DNA of 64,000 nucleotides, taken from positions 35,106,001 to 35,170,000 of the forward strand of contig JARKIP010000035.1 in NCBI GenBank assembly GCA_029990175.1, written 5' to 3'. Within the stretch, counting starts at the first letter, position 1, and each line of letters starts with the position of its first letter. This DNA comes from Petunia secreta. Lineage: Eukaryota > Streptophyta > Magnoliopsida > Solanales > Solanaceae. The notes beneath the pieces were generated by a model. That model saw nothing but the letters and a program-made list of their open reading frames with translations. It did no database searches and was not told where the DNA came from. This document shows positions 1 through 11,364 of this stretch, piece by piece. The translations under genes and the position numbers were made by a program.

Positions 1-1
1 T

Positions 2-2713
2 TGTGGTGAGCAAGGGAGTAGTAGAGGTCCTTCCATTAGTATGGGAGGAGGTGGTGGTTGTCCCATGGGAAATGGAAGGTTTGCATCTTCTAGTTCCCAT
101 GTGAATGGTGGAAGGAGAAATGGTATTGCTCTTACCGTTACGGGGGTACATTGCTCTAGTAGTGGTGGTAGGAGTGGTGCTAAGGGCTATGGGACCAAGG
201 CGAGAGGCAATTATGGGTTCCATAGTGGTACTACTTCCTCGACTTTCAACAACACTTCTAATGTTGGAAGAGTGACGGGAAGTGGGGGATGTTCTAGTGT
301 TGTTGCCACTAGTGGAGGGATAAGGAAAACCCAAGTTGATGGTAATGTTGTTCTTGGGATTTCAAATCCTTACTTGGGTGATCCTATACAAGACATGTGT
401 GAGTGTAGGTTCATGTTTGAGGTGAATAGTAGGGGAGGATGCTTGCTCAAGGTTAGTGAAGCCTATGCTAATTTTGTTAATGTCTCTTGGGTTAATAGGC
501 TAAAGATACCATGCTACAAATTGAAATATCCTTATGAGTATCAAGGTGTTTGGATTACTAGTGAAGCTCGGGTACTCGTATCTCAAGGGAGTTACAAGGA
601 GTATGTTTGGTGTGATGTGTGTCCCATGGAGCATTATGGTGTTTGGCTAGGACAACCGTGGTTGCAAGGTAAGAGGGTGCGATATGATATCGTGAAGGAT
701 GTGTACAAGGTGAGCACGGGGCAAAGAACTTATGACATTGAACCTTGCCGGGCAAAGTTTAAGTTTTATCCTAGTACACCTTCTAGTCCTATGCAAAAAG
801 AAAGGGAGCAAGTATCCCAATCTAAGGATGAAAGGAAGCAAACAAGAAGTCCTACAATCACAAGCAATAGTGGGACTAGTGCAAGAAAAGAGTTGACGAT
901 TGTCAACAAGGTGAACCCCAAATCACAAGCTCCAAAGCCAAGTGGTTCACCAACAAAGAAGAAAGAGATCTCAAGTGATGAGTCTCTTAGTCCTAGATTC
1001 CGGGTTGATGTAAAAAGTCCACCTACTCCGGCTATGGGTATTCTTGGGCCTCGTCCCAATTCACCCGAATTTGTGAGACAAAAGATTGAGAGGAGTAAGG
1101 GAGTGACCGGTGACATTCCTCGAGTGGAAAAAGGAGAGGATGTGTTGAGTGATGTGAGTGGGATGTCACCACCCGAATCTATACCTAACCTTGAAAAGAA
1201 AATGAGAGAAAAGAAAGAGGGAAAGAAGAGTGAGGACACCCCTTATTCTAACCTTAACCCTTTATCTTTTTCTTCTTCTTTTGTGAATGCTTGTGTAGGT
1301 ACTCTTGGAGGCAAACCAATGGAGCCTCAATCATGTCCCAAGAAGGATAGCCAAGGTGAAGAAACTCTTCAATGTGAGCTTCAAGGTGAAGAGACAATTC
1401 ATGACACTTCAAATGCATTGAGTGAGCAAGGTGGCCACTCAAAGGTAAGTGATGGATCTTCCCTTGAACATGTTACTTCCTTGTCTCATGGTAGTGTTTG
1501 TGATAACTCAACACTAGTTGATGATTTGTTTGATTACAATGTGTTTGCAACTAGTGTAGAGTCAAATGGTCAACTTGTATGTGATTGTGAACCATTAGTT
1601 GAGAGGTATGGTAAGCCACATCATGATGTGAGCTCGATTTTCATTGAACCTCTCTCTAGTGAAGATTGTGTGGTTGACCCTATTTGTGACCCTTGTTATG
1701 ACACCCCACCTATATTTGATAAAGAAGAAGATGAGTTGAATGAATGCTCTATTCTTTCTCTTGATGAATTGATTGGTAATGGTGGACCTATGTGTTGTAG
1801 TGAGGCTGGTAGCGACCTTGAGGAGTCCCTAGTGGATGAGATGGACCGAATTGTATTCGACGACTCCTCAAGTGTGGATGAGGACTCTAGTTTTGATGCA
1901 TCACCTTTGATGGGTAGTGGACTTGTTTTCACAAACCCTTTGTTTGAAGAGGATTCTCAAAAGGGTGATGGTGAATATCAAACTAGAGAAGAGTTTGGAT
2001 TTAAACCTCCATGGTTTGGAAAGTTGAACTCTATAGACAATCCATTGTTTGGAACTCCTAGTGAGGAAGATTGTCCTAGAGGTGGAATTGGAGGTGCGGA
2101 AGCCACTCTTGGTGTGTGTAAGAGTGCTTCCAAGAAGGGGAGTGGAGTGTTTGATGTTAGTTGCCAATTGAACTACTTTGTTTACTCCACCCCACATGTT
2201 AGTCACACCTTGAGTGTTGAGCATGCCAAAGCCCGATGTGATGACCATAAGCCTGGAGGTCATAAGGAACTTAGTTGCTTAATCTTGCATGTTCCATACC
2301 TTATTGATCTCTTTGCTTGTTATGGTAGTGAGTACTTGTCGTTGTTGAGCCAAGAACTTGTTGTTTCCTTTGGGAACATAAGCTTTTTGATTAGTATTGA
2401 TGCTTGGCTCTATCATAAAAGTGTGATTTTCACATCACTTGTACTCACTCTTGTTGGACTTTCTTACTCTTGTAGTGGGAAGTTTTGGTGTGTTCTTATT
2501 GGGCTTAGGGATCATAGGAATTTTAATGGGTTGATCTTGCATATTCTCTATCCTATTGATCTCCTTGATGAATCATGCATTGAGTGTACCCGTTGGGGAA
2601 GCCAAGTGCTTGTTGTTTTCTTCGGAAACATGTGCTTTATCATTGTTATTGATGCTTGGCTATACCATAAGAGTGTGTTTTCCCACACTTTTGACACTAA
2701 CCTACTCTTGTAG
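2..2713 (+). CDS. X-type ORF with inactive protease-like domain (partial, starts before window)
   Basis: Open from the left edge to a TAG at 2711. The first Met at 41 is probably internal, since the upstream codons match the homologous protein at 54640-57528. Domains from the Met at 41: Gly/Ser-rich linker (1-115); a retropepsin-like domain (about 119-235) that keeps LGQPW and the surrounding hydrophobic pattern but has VSE where active enzymes have DSG; a Ser/Pro/Lys-rich linker; then region X (about 350-890), acidic and Cys-containing with PHHDVSS, CDPCYDTPP and two copies of IDAWLYHKSV near the C-terminus. No gag, RT, RNase H or integrase is present. What X does is unknown. The frame has stayed open for about 900 codons, which suggests selection or recent amplification. 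Confidence 0.75.
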   Translation, partial: CGEQGSSRGPSISMGGGGGCPMGNGRFASSSSHVNGGRRNGIALTVTGVHCSSSGGRSGAKGYGTKARGNYGFHSGTTSSTFNNTSNVGRVTGSGGCSSVVATSGGIRKTQVDGNVVLGISNPYLGDPIQDMCECRFMFEVNSRGGCLLKVSEAYANFVNVSWVNRLKIPCYKLKYPYEYQGVWITSEARVLVSQGSYKEYVWCDVCPMEHYGVWLGQPWLQGKRVRYDIVKDVYKVSTGQRTYDIEPCRAKFKFYPSTPSSPMQKEREQVSQSKDERKQTRSPTITSNSGTSARKELTIVNKVNPKSQAPKPSGSPTKKKEISSDESLSPRFRVDVKSPPTPAMGILGPRPNSPEFVRQKIERSKGVTGDIPRVEKGEDVLSDVSGMSPPESIPNLEKKMREKKEGKKSEDTPYSNLNPLSFSSSFVNACVGTLGGKPMEPQSCPKKDSQGEETLQCELQGEETIHDTSNALSEQGGHSKVSDGSSLEHVTSLSHGSVCDNSTLVDDLFDYNVFATSVESNGQLVCDCEPLVERYGKPHHDVSSIFIEPLSSEDCVVDPICDPCYDTPPIFDKEEDELNECSILSLDELIGNGGPMCCSEAGSDLEESLVDEMDRIVFDDSSSVDEDSSFDASPLMGSGLVFTNPLFEEDSQKGDGEYQTREEFGFKPPWFGKLNSIDNPLFGTPSEEDCPRGGIGGAEATLGVCKSASKKGSGVFDVSCQLNYFVYSTPHVSHTLSVEHAKARCDDHKPGGHKELSCLILHVPYLIDLFACYGSEYLSLLSQELVVSFGNISFLISIDAWLYHKSVIFTSLVLTLVGLSYSCSGKFWCVLIGLRDHRNFNGLILHILYPIDLLDESCIECTRWGSQVLVVFFGNMCFIIVIDAWLYHKSVFSHTFDTNLLL
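1248..1298 (+). promoter_or_regulatory. Candidate 3' splice site at start of X (D1)
   Basis: CTAAC at 1248-1252 is followed by a pyrimidine-rich tract and GTGTAG ending at 1298, then GTACTCTTGGAGG. This is a good match to a plant branch point plus acceptor. The same arrangement is found at the matching point of the other X elements. In-frame Met codon of MEPQ lies about 20 bases downstream. Splicing itself is inferred. Confidence 0.5.
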
Positions 2714-2795
2714 TGGGAAGCTTTGTTTGTGCTTGTTTTGAATGTAGGCTTGATGGTTTGATTTCGAGGACGAAATCCTTTCAAGAAGGGGAGGA

Positions 2796-3587
2796 TGATA
2801 AGATCCAAATTGGAGCCAAAGCGCCAACCATCAAGAGCCAAGCATGAGAGCACAAAGGATACAAGGCAAGGGCACCGGAGGAGGGTTCGAGAGTGATTTG
2901 GAGTCATGGACTTGAGCGCCAATGAGGGTGGACCGGCTACGGACCAAGGAGGAACACTTAGAGTCCATTTTGAGCCGTTTCCAAGTCTCCCAGGAAGGAG
3001 GCGGACCGCCCATTGGACTAGGCGGACCGCCTAGTTGACTACACCTCTCAGGATCTCTGGCCGCCTACTGCAGAGGCGGACCGCCCATTTTGCCAGGCTG
3101 GGCGCCTACTCTGGGCGCCTACTATTCAGGCGGGGCGCCTAGTGTGCTGAAGGCCTATCCGGGTTTCCTACTTATTTTGAGTGTAATTCCAACTATAGCC
3201 CTAAGTGACATGTATTGTTTTGACTAGACTTAGGGGCTATTTAGACATTTTATTTAGAAGTGTGGTGAACCTATAAATACCACACTTAGTCATTTATTTC
3301 AGAAGCTAGTTTTTGGAAGATAGAATTGAGAGATAGAATAGGCTAGGCCTTTCTTGTTGAAGCGTTGACTTCATGTATCTCTTACGTTGAATCCATGGTG
3401 GATCACCGCTAGTGTGAGTCCCGTTTAATGGTTCAAGTCTCTTCTCCCTTTTGAATCAATCTATGTGTTTAGTTTGATTCGTTCTTTCTTCTATTTCTAT
3501 TCTCCCCAATCCCTTACTTTCTTGTTATCTTGTGATTGTTGCTTCCGCATCCTTGTTATTTTGCTTCCGCGTATTTGGGTCTTATCA
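2796..3587 (+). repeat. LTR, family D (3' LTR of D1)
   Basis: Begins TGATAAGA and ends TCTTATCA, a perfect 8-bp inverted terminal pair, directly after the polypurine tract. A cluster of GGCGGACCGCC and GGCGCC palindromes lies at about 2998-3153, upstream of a TATA box (TATAAATA, 3272-3279). The first 100 bases lack the TRSQAK-coding segment found in LTRs of autonomous elements. Confidence 0.9.
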
Positions 3588-4567
3588 TAATTGATTCCGG
3601 AAGTTGTGCAAATGTAGTGAGTCAATCACTTGTGTCTCAATTGAAGTTGACGGCCATGAAGCATCCTAAACCTTACCGGTTACAATGGCTAAGCGAATGT
3701 GGGGAGCTTAAAGTGGTAAAGCAAGTGATGATTCGATTCAAAATGGGGAGTTATGTAGATGAGCATTTGTTTGACGTTATGCCCATGCAAGCGTGCCACC
3801 TACTCTTAGGGAGGCCTTGGCAATTCGATAGACAAGTGGTGCATGACGGTCGTGTCAATACTTACACGGTCAAACATGAAGGGAAGAGATATGTGCTTAA
3901 ACCTCTCACTCCTAAGCAAGTGAGTGATGACTACAAGAAAATGAAGGAGTTGAGAGAGGTGGCAAAGGCTAAGTTAATCATGGAGACTAGCCCTTTGTCC
4001 AAAAGTATGGTGGCAATCCCACCTACCTCATCTACCGGTGGCATTTGTGCCATGATGCAACCGGGCGAGCTCTTAAGAGGTAATGATGGCACCAAGTTTC
4101 TCCTATGCCTAGTGCACAAAGGTATGATTCTAAACTCTAATTGTGATTTTTCTTCTAACCCTTTGCCTAGTGTGTTTGAGAATGTTTTGAAGGATTTTGG
4201 TGACATGTTCCCGGATGAAATGCCGGATGGATTGCCTCCTTTGAGGGGCATTGAGCATCAAATAGACTTTGTCCCGGGATCCCAAATCCCGAACAAACCG
4301 GCCTATAGGAGCAACCCGGAGGATACAAGGGAGTTGCAAAGGCAAGTTGATGAATTGCTCACTAAAGGTTTGGTAAGGGAAAGCTTGAGTCCTTGTGCCG
4401 TGCCCGTGATCCTTGTTACCAAGAAGGACGGCACTTGGAGAATGTGTGTTGATTGTCGGGCCGTGAACAAAATAACGGTAAAGTACCGTCATCCTATTCC
4501 CCGACTTGATGATATGTTAGATGAATTAAGTGGCTCATGTGTGTTTAGCAAAATTGACCTTAGGTAT
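3588..4567 (+). pseudogene. Protease-RT fragment of element H (duplicate copy)
   Basis: Encodes the protease from its active site (IIDSGSCAN) through LLGRPW, the linker and the N-terminal third of reverse transcriptase, ending at KIDLR where a family A element is inserted. By eye it is almost identical to the H sequence at 23085-23447 plus 31145-31743, with two differences noticed: V to M near PMQACH, and P to T in VPKKDG. It lacks the A and B insertions that split that copy. It is therefore a recent duplicate of an H internal segment. Truncated at both ends and not functional. Confidence 0.85.
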
Positions 4568-5316
4568 TGATGCAATCGAAAATACGAAAGCGATAAAAGA
4601 TAAAAGCGAGACGAGACTTACACTAAAGTTCGAGTAGCAACGAAGAACTAGTTCCGTTACACCCCAAACGATTGGAAAGAATCACCTAACACTATGCAAC
4701 TATCCTCAAGAGTCACGAGGCTCGAGCAAATAGAATGATCGAAGACGGATTGAAGAACAACTTGGATTCATCCAATTGATTTCAAGCCAAAAGGGTTACA
4801 AGGTTCAAGAGCATTGCTCATTTAATGTTTTTTGTTCAAAGTAAGGTAAAAAGCAATAAATGATGAAAGAGGGCATTTATAGCACCTCATTACAATATTT
4901 CCTAGGTTCTGGTCCGCTGCTACTCAAGTCCTCTTCGCGATCGCGCTAGAGTATATGCGATCGCGCAGGGGACTCGAAAGCTGAAGCTCGCGATAGCGCG
5001 CGGCTTGGCGCGGTCGCGCAGACAAAATAGTAACTCTACGCGATCGCGAAGGTGATGACGCGATCGCGAAGAACAAGTTTCCGTTCTCAGGCAGTAAGCT
5101 CAGCAGATCTCCCCTGTTTTTGCCCTGTTTTGCTCCCCTGCTTCTTGCACTGTTTCCTGCCCTGTTTCCACATGGATTGAGCTCCAATGCATTGTCTTTA
5201 AGTCCCCTCCCGAGCTCGTTTCATCCACGCCTCTCCAAACCAAGTGTAGGTGAGCGTCTTGTATATCCTTGGCTTGACTTCGAGTGAATGGTCTCGATGC
5301 AATTTGGGTTGCATCA
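4568..5316 (-). repeat. LTR, family A (3' LTR of A1)
   Basis: TGATGCAA/TTGCATCA ends. On the minus strand it carries the C-terminal end of pol in its first 220 bases, then a GCGATCGC cluster (4932-5075) and a TATA box (4875-4881). The polypurine tract of the element is the complement of 5317-5329. Confidence 0.95.
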
Positions 5317-8287
5317 TCCTCCCCTTCTTGAGAAGATTTCGTCCTCGAAATTGAGGCGTCCTCCTCCAAGGTATCATCACCTACATCAAAAGAAGTCAAG
5401 TCACTAACATTGAAAGTAGTCGACACATTATACTCACGGGCAAATCTATCACGTATGCATTGTTGTTGATCTTGGACAACACTTGGAATGGTCCATCGCC
5501 CCTTGGTGCCAACTTCCCCTTCCTTTGGTTTGGAAATCGTTCCTTGCGGAAGTGCACCCATACCCAATCTCCCTTCTTGAAGTCCACCTTCTTTCTTCCT
5601 TTGTTTTTCTTGGTTGCTATCTTCTCATAGGCCTCTTCTAAAGTCTTCCGCGCCTTGGCATGAAGTTCAAGCAATGCTTTGGCCCGAGCTTTACCTTCAA
5701 AATCATCAACCATATCCCTTGGCAAAGGGGTAAGATCAAGAGGAATCAATGGGTTAAAACCATAAACACACTCAAATGGAGTCATACCAATCATGCGATG
5801 TAAAGTGCGGTTATATGCAAACTCCATGAGTGGTAGCTTATCAATCCAAGTCCCGGCCTTTCCTTTGGTCATAGCTCGAAGTAGAGCTCCCAAAGTCCGG
5901 TTCACCACCTCGGTTTGTCCATCGGTTTGAGGGTGGTGGGACGTGGAGAAGAGCAACTTGGTGCCAAGAGCACCCCACAAACACTTCCAAAAATGGCTAA
6001 GGAACTTGGAGTCCCTATCACTTACAATGGTGCGAGGCACCCCATGCAATTTCAAGACATGATCAATAAACAAGGAAGCTACATGTTGGGCATCATTAGT
6101 CTTTTTGCACGGAATGAAGTGAGCCATTTTGGAGAAACGGTCAACGACAACAAAAATGCTATCGTGTCCTCCTCTAGTCCGGGGTAAAGCCATAACAAAA
6201 TCCATAGAAAGATCAACCCACGGACTAGTAGGAATGGGCAAAGGAGTGTATAGTCCTTGGTTGTTGGATCTAGACTTGGCCCTCTTGCAATCCAAGCAAG
6301 CATTGCAAAATCGCTCCACAAGAGGCCTCATTTTTGGCCAATGGAATTGCTCTTTAAGTATGGCCATAGTCTTATCCACCCCAAAGTGACCCATCAAACC
6401 CCGGCAATGTGCTTCTTGCACTAGCACATCTCTCCAAGAGGACTCGGGGACACACACTCGCCCATGCTTGAAAATGTAGCCGTCTACCCATTGGTATTTC
6501 TCTACCCTTCCCCCACTCACTAGAGCATCATGAATGTTCTTGAGCTTTGGGTCATGAGTGTACAATGCCTTGATACTCTCAAAACCCACAAGTCTAGAAG
6601 CGAGAGTGGTGGCAAGAGCGAATTTTCTTGAAAGCGCATCGGCCACAACATTGTCCTTACCCCTTTTGTAATGAATTACATAAGGAAAGGACTCCACGAA
6701 CTCCACCCACTTGGCATGTCTCTTGTTCAACTTTTCTTGACCTCTTAGATGCTTGAGTGACTCATGGTCACTCTTGATCACGAATTCCCGAGGCCATAGA
6801 TAGTGTTGCCAATGGGCTAAAGCTCTCACGAGGGCATACAACTCCTTGTCATACGTAGAGTAATTCAAGGTTGCGCCCTTCAACTTCTCACAAAAGTAGG
6901 CAACGGGCTTCCCTTCTTGCATGAGGACACCCCCAATTCCCACCCCCGAGGCATCACATTCAACCTCAAAAGCTTTCCCGAAGTCGGGCAATTGTAGTAA
7001 GGGGGCGGTACTCAACCTACCTTTCAATTCTTGGAAAGCTCTCTCTTGAGGCTCTCCCCACACAAAGGGTTTATCTTTCTTCACCAACTCGGTGAGTGGT
7101 GCGGCAATGGTGCTAAAGTCTCTAACAAAGCGCCGATAGAAACTAGCAAGGCCATGGAAACTCCTCACATGAGAAACGGTGGTAGGAGTAGGCCAATCTC
7201 TAATGGCTTCAACTTTGGACTCATCAACTTCCACACCATTGGCACTAACAACAAAGCCCAAAAAGACAACCTTTTCAACACAAAAGGCACACTTCTTAAA
7301 GTTGGCATAGAGCTTTTCGGCTCGTAGCACTTCAAGCACTTGACTCAAGTGGCCCACATGGTCGTCTATTGACTTGCTATAAATCAATATGTCATCAAAG
7401 TAGACGACCACGAATTTGTTGATGAATGGCTTAAGCACGTGGTTCATTAATCTCATGAAAGTGCTAGGTGCGTTGGAGAGGCCGAAGGGCATCACCAACC
7501 ATTCATATAGACCAAACTTGGTCTTGAATGCGGTTTTCCATTCATCCCCGGGTTTCATCCGGATTTGATGGTAGCCGGACCTAAGGTCTATTTTAGAAAA
7601 GACACTAGAACCACTAAGCTCATCCAACATATCATCCAAACGAGGTATGGGATGTCGATACTTTACCGTGATCTTGTTGACCGCGCGACAATCCACACAC
7701 ATCCTCCAAGTGCCATCCTTCTTTGGAACGAGGATCACGGGCACGGCACAAGGACTCAAGCTCTCCCTCACCAAGCCTTTGGTAAGCAACTCATCAATTT
7801 GCTTTTGTAACTCCCTTGTGTCCTCGGGATTACTTCGATATGCCGGCTTGTTGGGAATTTGAGATCCCGGGACAAAATCAATTTGGTGTTCAATACCTCT
7901 CAAGGGAGGTAGTCCATCCGGCATCTCTTCCGGAAACATGTCCTCGTAGACCTTCAAAACATTGTCAATGGCACTAGGCAAAGGGTTAGGGTTAGATAAA
8001 TAATCACTTTCGGAATTTAAAACCATACCTTTGTGCACTAGGCATATGAGCATCTTGGTGCCATCATTACCTTTCAAAACCTCACCCGGTTGCATCATGG
8101 CACACATGCGACCGGTGGAAGATGGTGGAGTCTCGGCCAAGGATTTGGTCACAATCGGGGACTTGGCCTTAGCCGCTTCCCGCAACTCTTTCATGCGCCG
8201 ATAGTCTTCACTTACTTGCTTCGGGGTCAAAGGTGTAAGCACAAACCTTTTTCCCTCATGTTTCACCGTGTAAGTGTAAGATGGCAA
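5100..8287 (-). pseudogene. pol: A1 pol: RT, RNase H, integrase and LTR-encoded tail, frameshifted
   Basis: The main open frame (8287-5396) encodes the end of the protease linker, reverse transcriptase with YFDD (about residue 296-299), RNase H (ECDAS), and integrase with the HHCC finger, D-D-35-E core (SMDF, SDRD, TEVVNR) and GPF motif. Near 5430 one C is missing relative to the related copy at 60332, throwing the frame after VIDLP. The correct tail continues in another frame to a stop at 5100, inside the 3' LTR, with ISRTK, SQEGEDD and RPFTRSQAK. No chromodomain is visible. This LTR-overlapping tail is the CRM-clade pattern. Upstream, the frame is separated from gag by a deletion at about 8280. 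Confidence 0.9.
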
Positions 8288-10071
8288 GCTTGCATTGGCA
8301 CCACGTCAAACATGTGTTCATCTTGATAGTTCCCAATCTTGAACCTAACCAAGACTTGCTTCACTACCCTCAATTCCCCACACTCACTTAGCCATTGCAA
8401 ACGGTAGGGGCTCGGGTGTTTAATGGTAGTCAACTTTAATTGTGAGACCAAGGATTGGCTCACCACATTTGCACAACTACCCGAGTCAATAATCATGGAA
8501 CAAACTTGCCCCTTTACTCTACAACGGGCATGGAACAAGTTCTCCCTTTGCTCATCTTCCCTCTCTTCACTCAACATAGTTCCCAAAATGCGGCGTACCA
8601 CAAGGAACATACTAGGATCATCCCCCTCCGTCGCTCTCTCTTCACCCTCTCCCTCAACTTCCTCACTCTCCTCCTCATCATCTCCCTCGGGCTCACTTTC
8701 CCCCTCATAGACCAACCCATCATCCATTACAATCATTGTTTTCCGGGTAGGGCACTCTTTGGCAAAGTGGCCATATCCCTTGCATTTATGGCATTGGAAG
8801 GAAGAAGAAGAAGGAGTATTTAAAGTAGTTTTAGAAGTACCTCCAACCTCTTTGTGGTCGCTCTTCGGGGTAGCCTTCTCAAAAGGCTTCTTTACATCTC
8901 GACTCCCACTTGCCCCACTAGCATATGGGCTCTTCCATTCTGTGGTGCGAGTTGAAGGAGTGGTAGTGGTAGTACTCCTATAGCGAGGAGCCTTTTCTTC
9001 TTTGAGCCATTTCTCGGCTTCAACCGCGGCATCACAAACATCTTGTAAGGAGTGAAAAATGTGAAGTCTCAATTGGGATGCAATCTCCTTACTCAAGCCA
9101 CTTTTGAAACGGATGATAGCTTGTTCCTCATCTTCCGTTTCCATATCAAGAGCCATCCGAATTTTCTCAAAGTCGTTGAAATATTCATCAACGGACTTGT
9201 AACCTTGTTTTAATTCATAGAGCCTTTTGAGTTGCTCTTGTCGATACTTGGGAGTCACATATTTGTTGTTCATTATTTCTTTCAACTCTTCCCAAGTAAT
9301 GTTCATCCGCAACCCAAGTCGTCTCCTCGATCGCTTCATGGATTCCCACCATGTAGATGCATAAGACTCAAATGATGATATAGCATAGGTGGCCTTCTTC
9401 TCCTCGGTCATATCATTTGTGTCAAAGACCCGCTCTAGTTGGATCTTCCATTCAAGAAATGCTTCCGGATCACTAGTCCCTTTGAAAGGAGGGATAGTGA
9501 TCTTGACACTATTGAGATTAGTGTCACGACCCCCACGGTGTTGTTCCGGTTGAACCCCATAGTTGTCATCAACATCTTCATATTCCCTTCCCAAGTTCCT
9601 CCCCATATAAGCTCTTGGTGGTCCTCGACCTCGACCACGACCTCTATCTACACCTCGACCTCCATTCATCGCCCTCCTATTCGGGTAGGGGACATCAAAG
9701 TAATCATCATCAAGTCCGAGGCCCTCCCCTTCTTGAGCTTCATCAACTTGCTCAAGAGGTGCAATGTTTCTCCGTGGCCTTAGGAATGGAACATCTCCTT
9801 GGGGATTGCCCAAGGGTTGGGGATTGCCCAACACTCTCTCTCTAGCAAGAGCCTCATCCCTCAACCGTTGTCGACGAACTAGCTCCGCATAATGATCCGG
9901 CTTCATGATGGAACCATCACTAGTGCCTTCATTGGGGTCCTTTTGGACACTCGGGGTCCTCTCCTTTTCAAGAACCTCCATTTTAAGGTTTAGGGCCTTC
10001 ACCTCGGCTAACAAGCTAGCCAAGACGTCGGTTGGAACCTCAATGGTACTCTTTGCTTTCTCCTCCGCCAT
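8263..10071 (-). pseudogene. gag: A1 gag-protease, truncated by a deletion in protease
   Basis: Starts at ATG 10071 just after a GTAG/GTAC junction. Residues 1-40 look like a coiled coil; LGNPQ repeats at 81-92; an RG-rich stretch at about 142-152; the retrotransposon gag core at 204-360 (WWES, YELKQG); a CCHC knuckle CHKCKGYGHFAKEC at 427-440; an acidic segment; protease with DSG at 529-531. About 55 bp are missing after PMQACH, removing the LLGRPW strand and shifting the frame, so the product ends in an unrelated LTLTR. The active-site Asp is kept but the domain is incomplete. Confidence 0.9.
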
Positions 10072-11364
10072 GTACCTACAACAATCAAAAACAAGAAAAG
10101 AAGATTAGAGTAAAAGTCCTCACTCACTCCCTCACTTTGTTTATCGCTCGGGTTCACTCAAGCTTGGGGTTGGTTTCACACAACTTGAAATCAATGGCCT
10201 CCTCGTAGTTGCGCAACCTCCTCAATGATCAAACCAAAATACAAGAACCAAGTGCTCTTCGGGAAGAGTGGATTCAATGGGACTCGATCAACGCCAAGCT
10301 ATTTGGTGCGCACTTGAACCAAACAATTAACTACGAATCTTCTTTGAAATCTACTCTCCTTCTAGGCACGAGTATCCTAGCCGAATGAGGGATTAGTACT
10401 AATTGGGTAGAAGTGTTACCCTCAAGGTACTAACCGGAAGTGGCGCGATCAAATGTTCAAAGACCGAATCGCCACTAAACGGATTCGGAATTGGATGAAT
10501 TTTGGTTTGTGATCTAGAAACTCACCATATTTGATGATGCTATGGGAGTTTTGATGGTTGGAAACTGTTACGACGCCTTTGCGAACATTCTGTCCAACTT
10601 CAGGAAATTCTGGAAATTGGTACCCTTCGCGATTGCGTGCAGAGGGGCGCGATCGCGATTAACAAGAATTCAGAAATGGCGCGATAGCGCGAGACCTTGC
10701 GCGATCGCGCAGGTTTGTTCAGCTGAACCAGAAACTCGACAGAAAAACAGCAGTTTTGGCACACACAATAACCCAAATTCAACCTTTTCAGTTTTCAAGC
10801 TTGCAAAAGGTGTTTTCAACTGTGGTAAACAACCCACAATGGTTCTAACACAAAAACATCCATTTAACAACTTGTTTTTCAATGATTTTGGGTCAAGTTC
10901 TTCAACTTTTCAAAACCTTCAAAGTTCAAAATTTCGATTTTCACTACAATACTCCAAATGATGTTATGAGGGTATCAAATCAACGGGAAAACTATAGTGA
11001 ACAATCCCCGATACCAAACAACCACAAAATCATAACATCAAACAAGTTTTGGCAAATTTTGCAAAATACCCAACCTAGGGTTCAAATTTTTTGAACTTTT
11101 GATTTTCAACTCCAAAACGCGTTTTGTTGGTACCCAATTGTCGGGTTCACGTAAACAAACAATCCCCGATAATCAAAACCAACAAAATCGTAACACAAGC
11201 GATTTCCTTCAAATTTTTGGGTTTTTGAGTTTTTGAATTTTTTTCTTCTTTTTCAATATAGCAAGAACAAGAACACGAAAATAAATGCGGAACAAAGATG
11301 ACAAGCACGAAGAGTAGGACGAGGGCTCGTAAGAACGCAACCCTAGCCTTGCTCTGATACCAAC
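10072..11364 (-). other. 5' leader of A1 with GCGATCGC cluster
   Basis: Non-coding leader between the 5' LTR and gag on the minus strand. A cluster of GCGATCGC and near-matches lies at 10627-10713, the same motif that fills the U3 of this family. Just before gag, the minus strand reads GTGAGGGAG, CTAAT, a pyrimidine tract and GTAG/GTAC. No other coding seen. Confidence 0.7.
11351..11362 (-). other. Primer-binding site of A1
   Basis: TGGTATCAGAGC on the minus strand, two bases from the LTR end, complementary to the 3' end of plant initiator Met tRNA. Confidence 0.95.

Larger units (their letters stand above)
1..3587 (+). mobile_element. Family D LTR retrotransposon, 3' part, X-bearing non-autonomous (element D1)
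   Basis: The 3' portion of an LTR element: the end of a long open frame, a short remnant of the pol 3' tail, a polypurine tract (2783-2795, AAGAAGGGGAGGA) and a 792-bp LTR. Its 5' LTR lies left of the window. It is inserted in the protease coding region of an H-type element, because the sequence from 3588 resumes exactly within the protease active-site codons. The expected target duplication is TAAT(T), but the left copy is not visible. No RT or integrase coding is present, so mobility would depend on proteins from another element. Confidence 0.85.

Noticed and set aside
2..2713. A Ser/Gly-rich host gene
   Set aside because: It is followed by a pol-tail remnant, polypurine tract and LTR, and has a full counterpart inside the complete element at 53723-59411.
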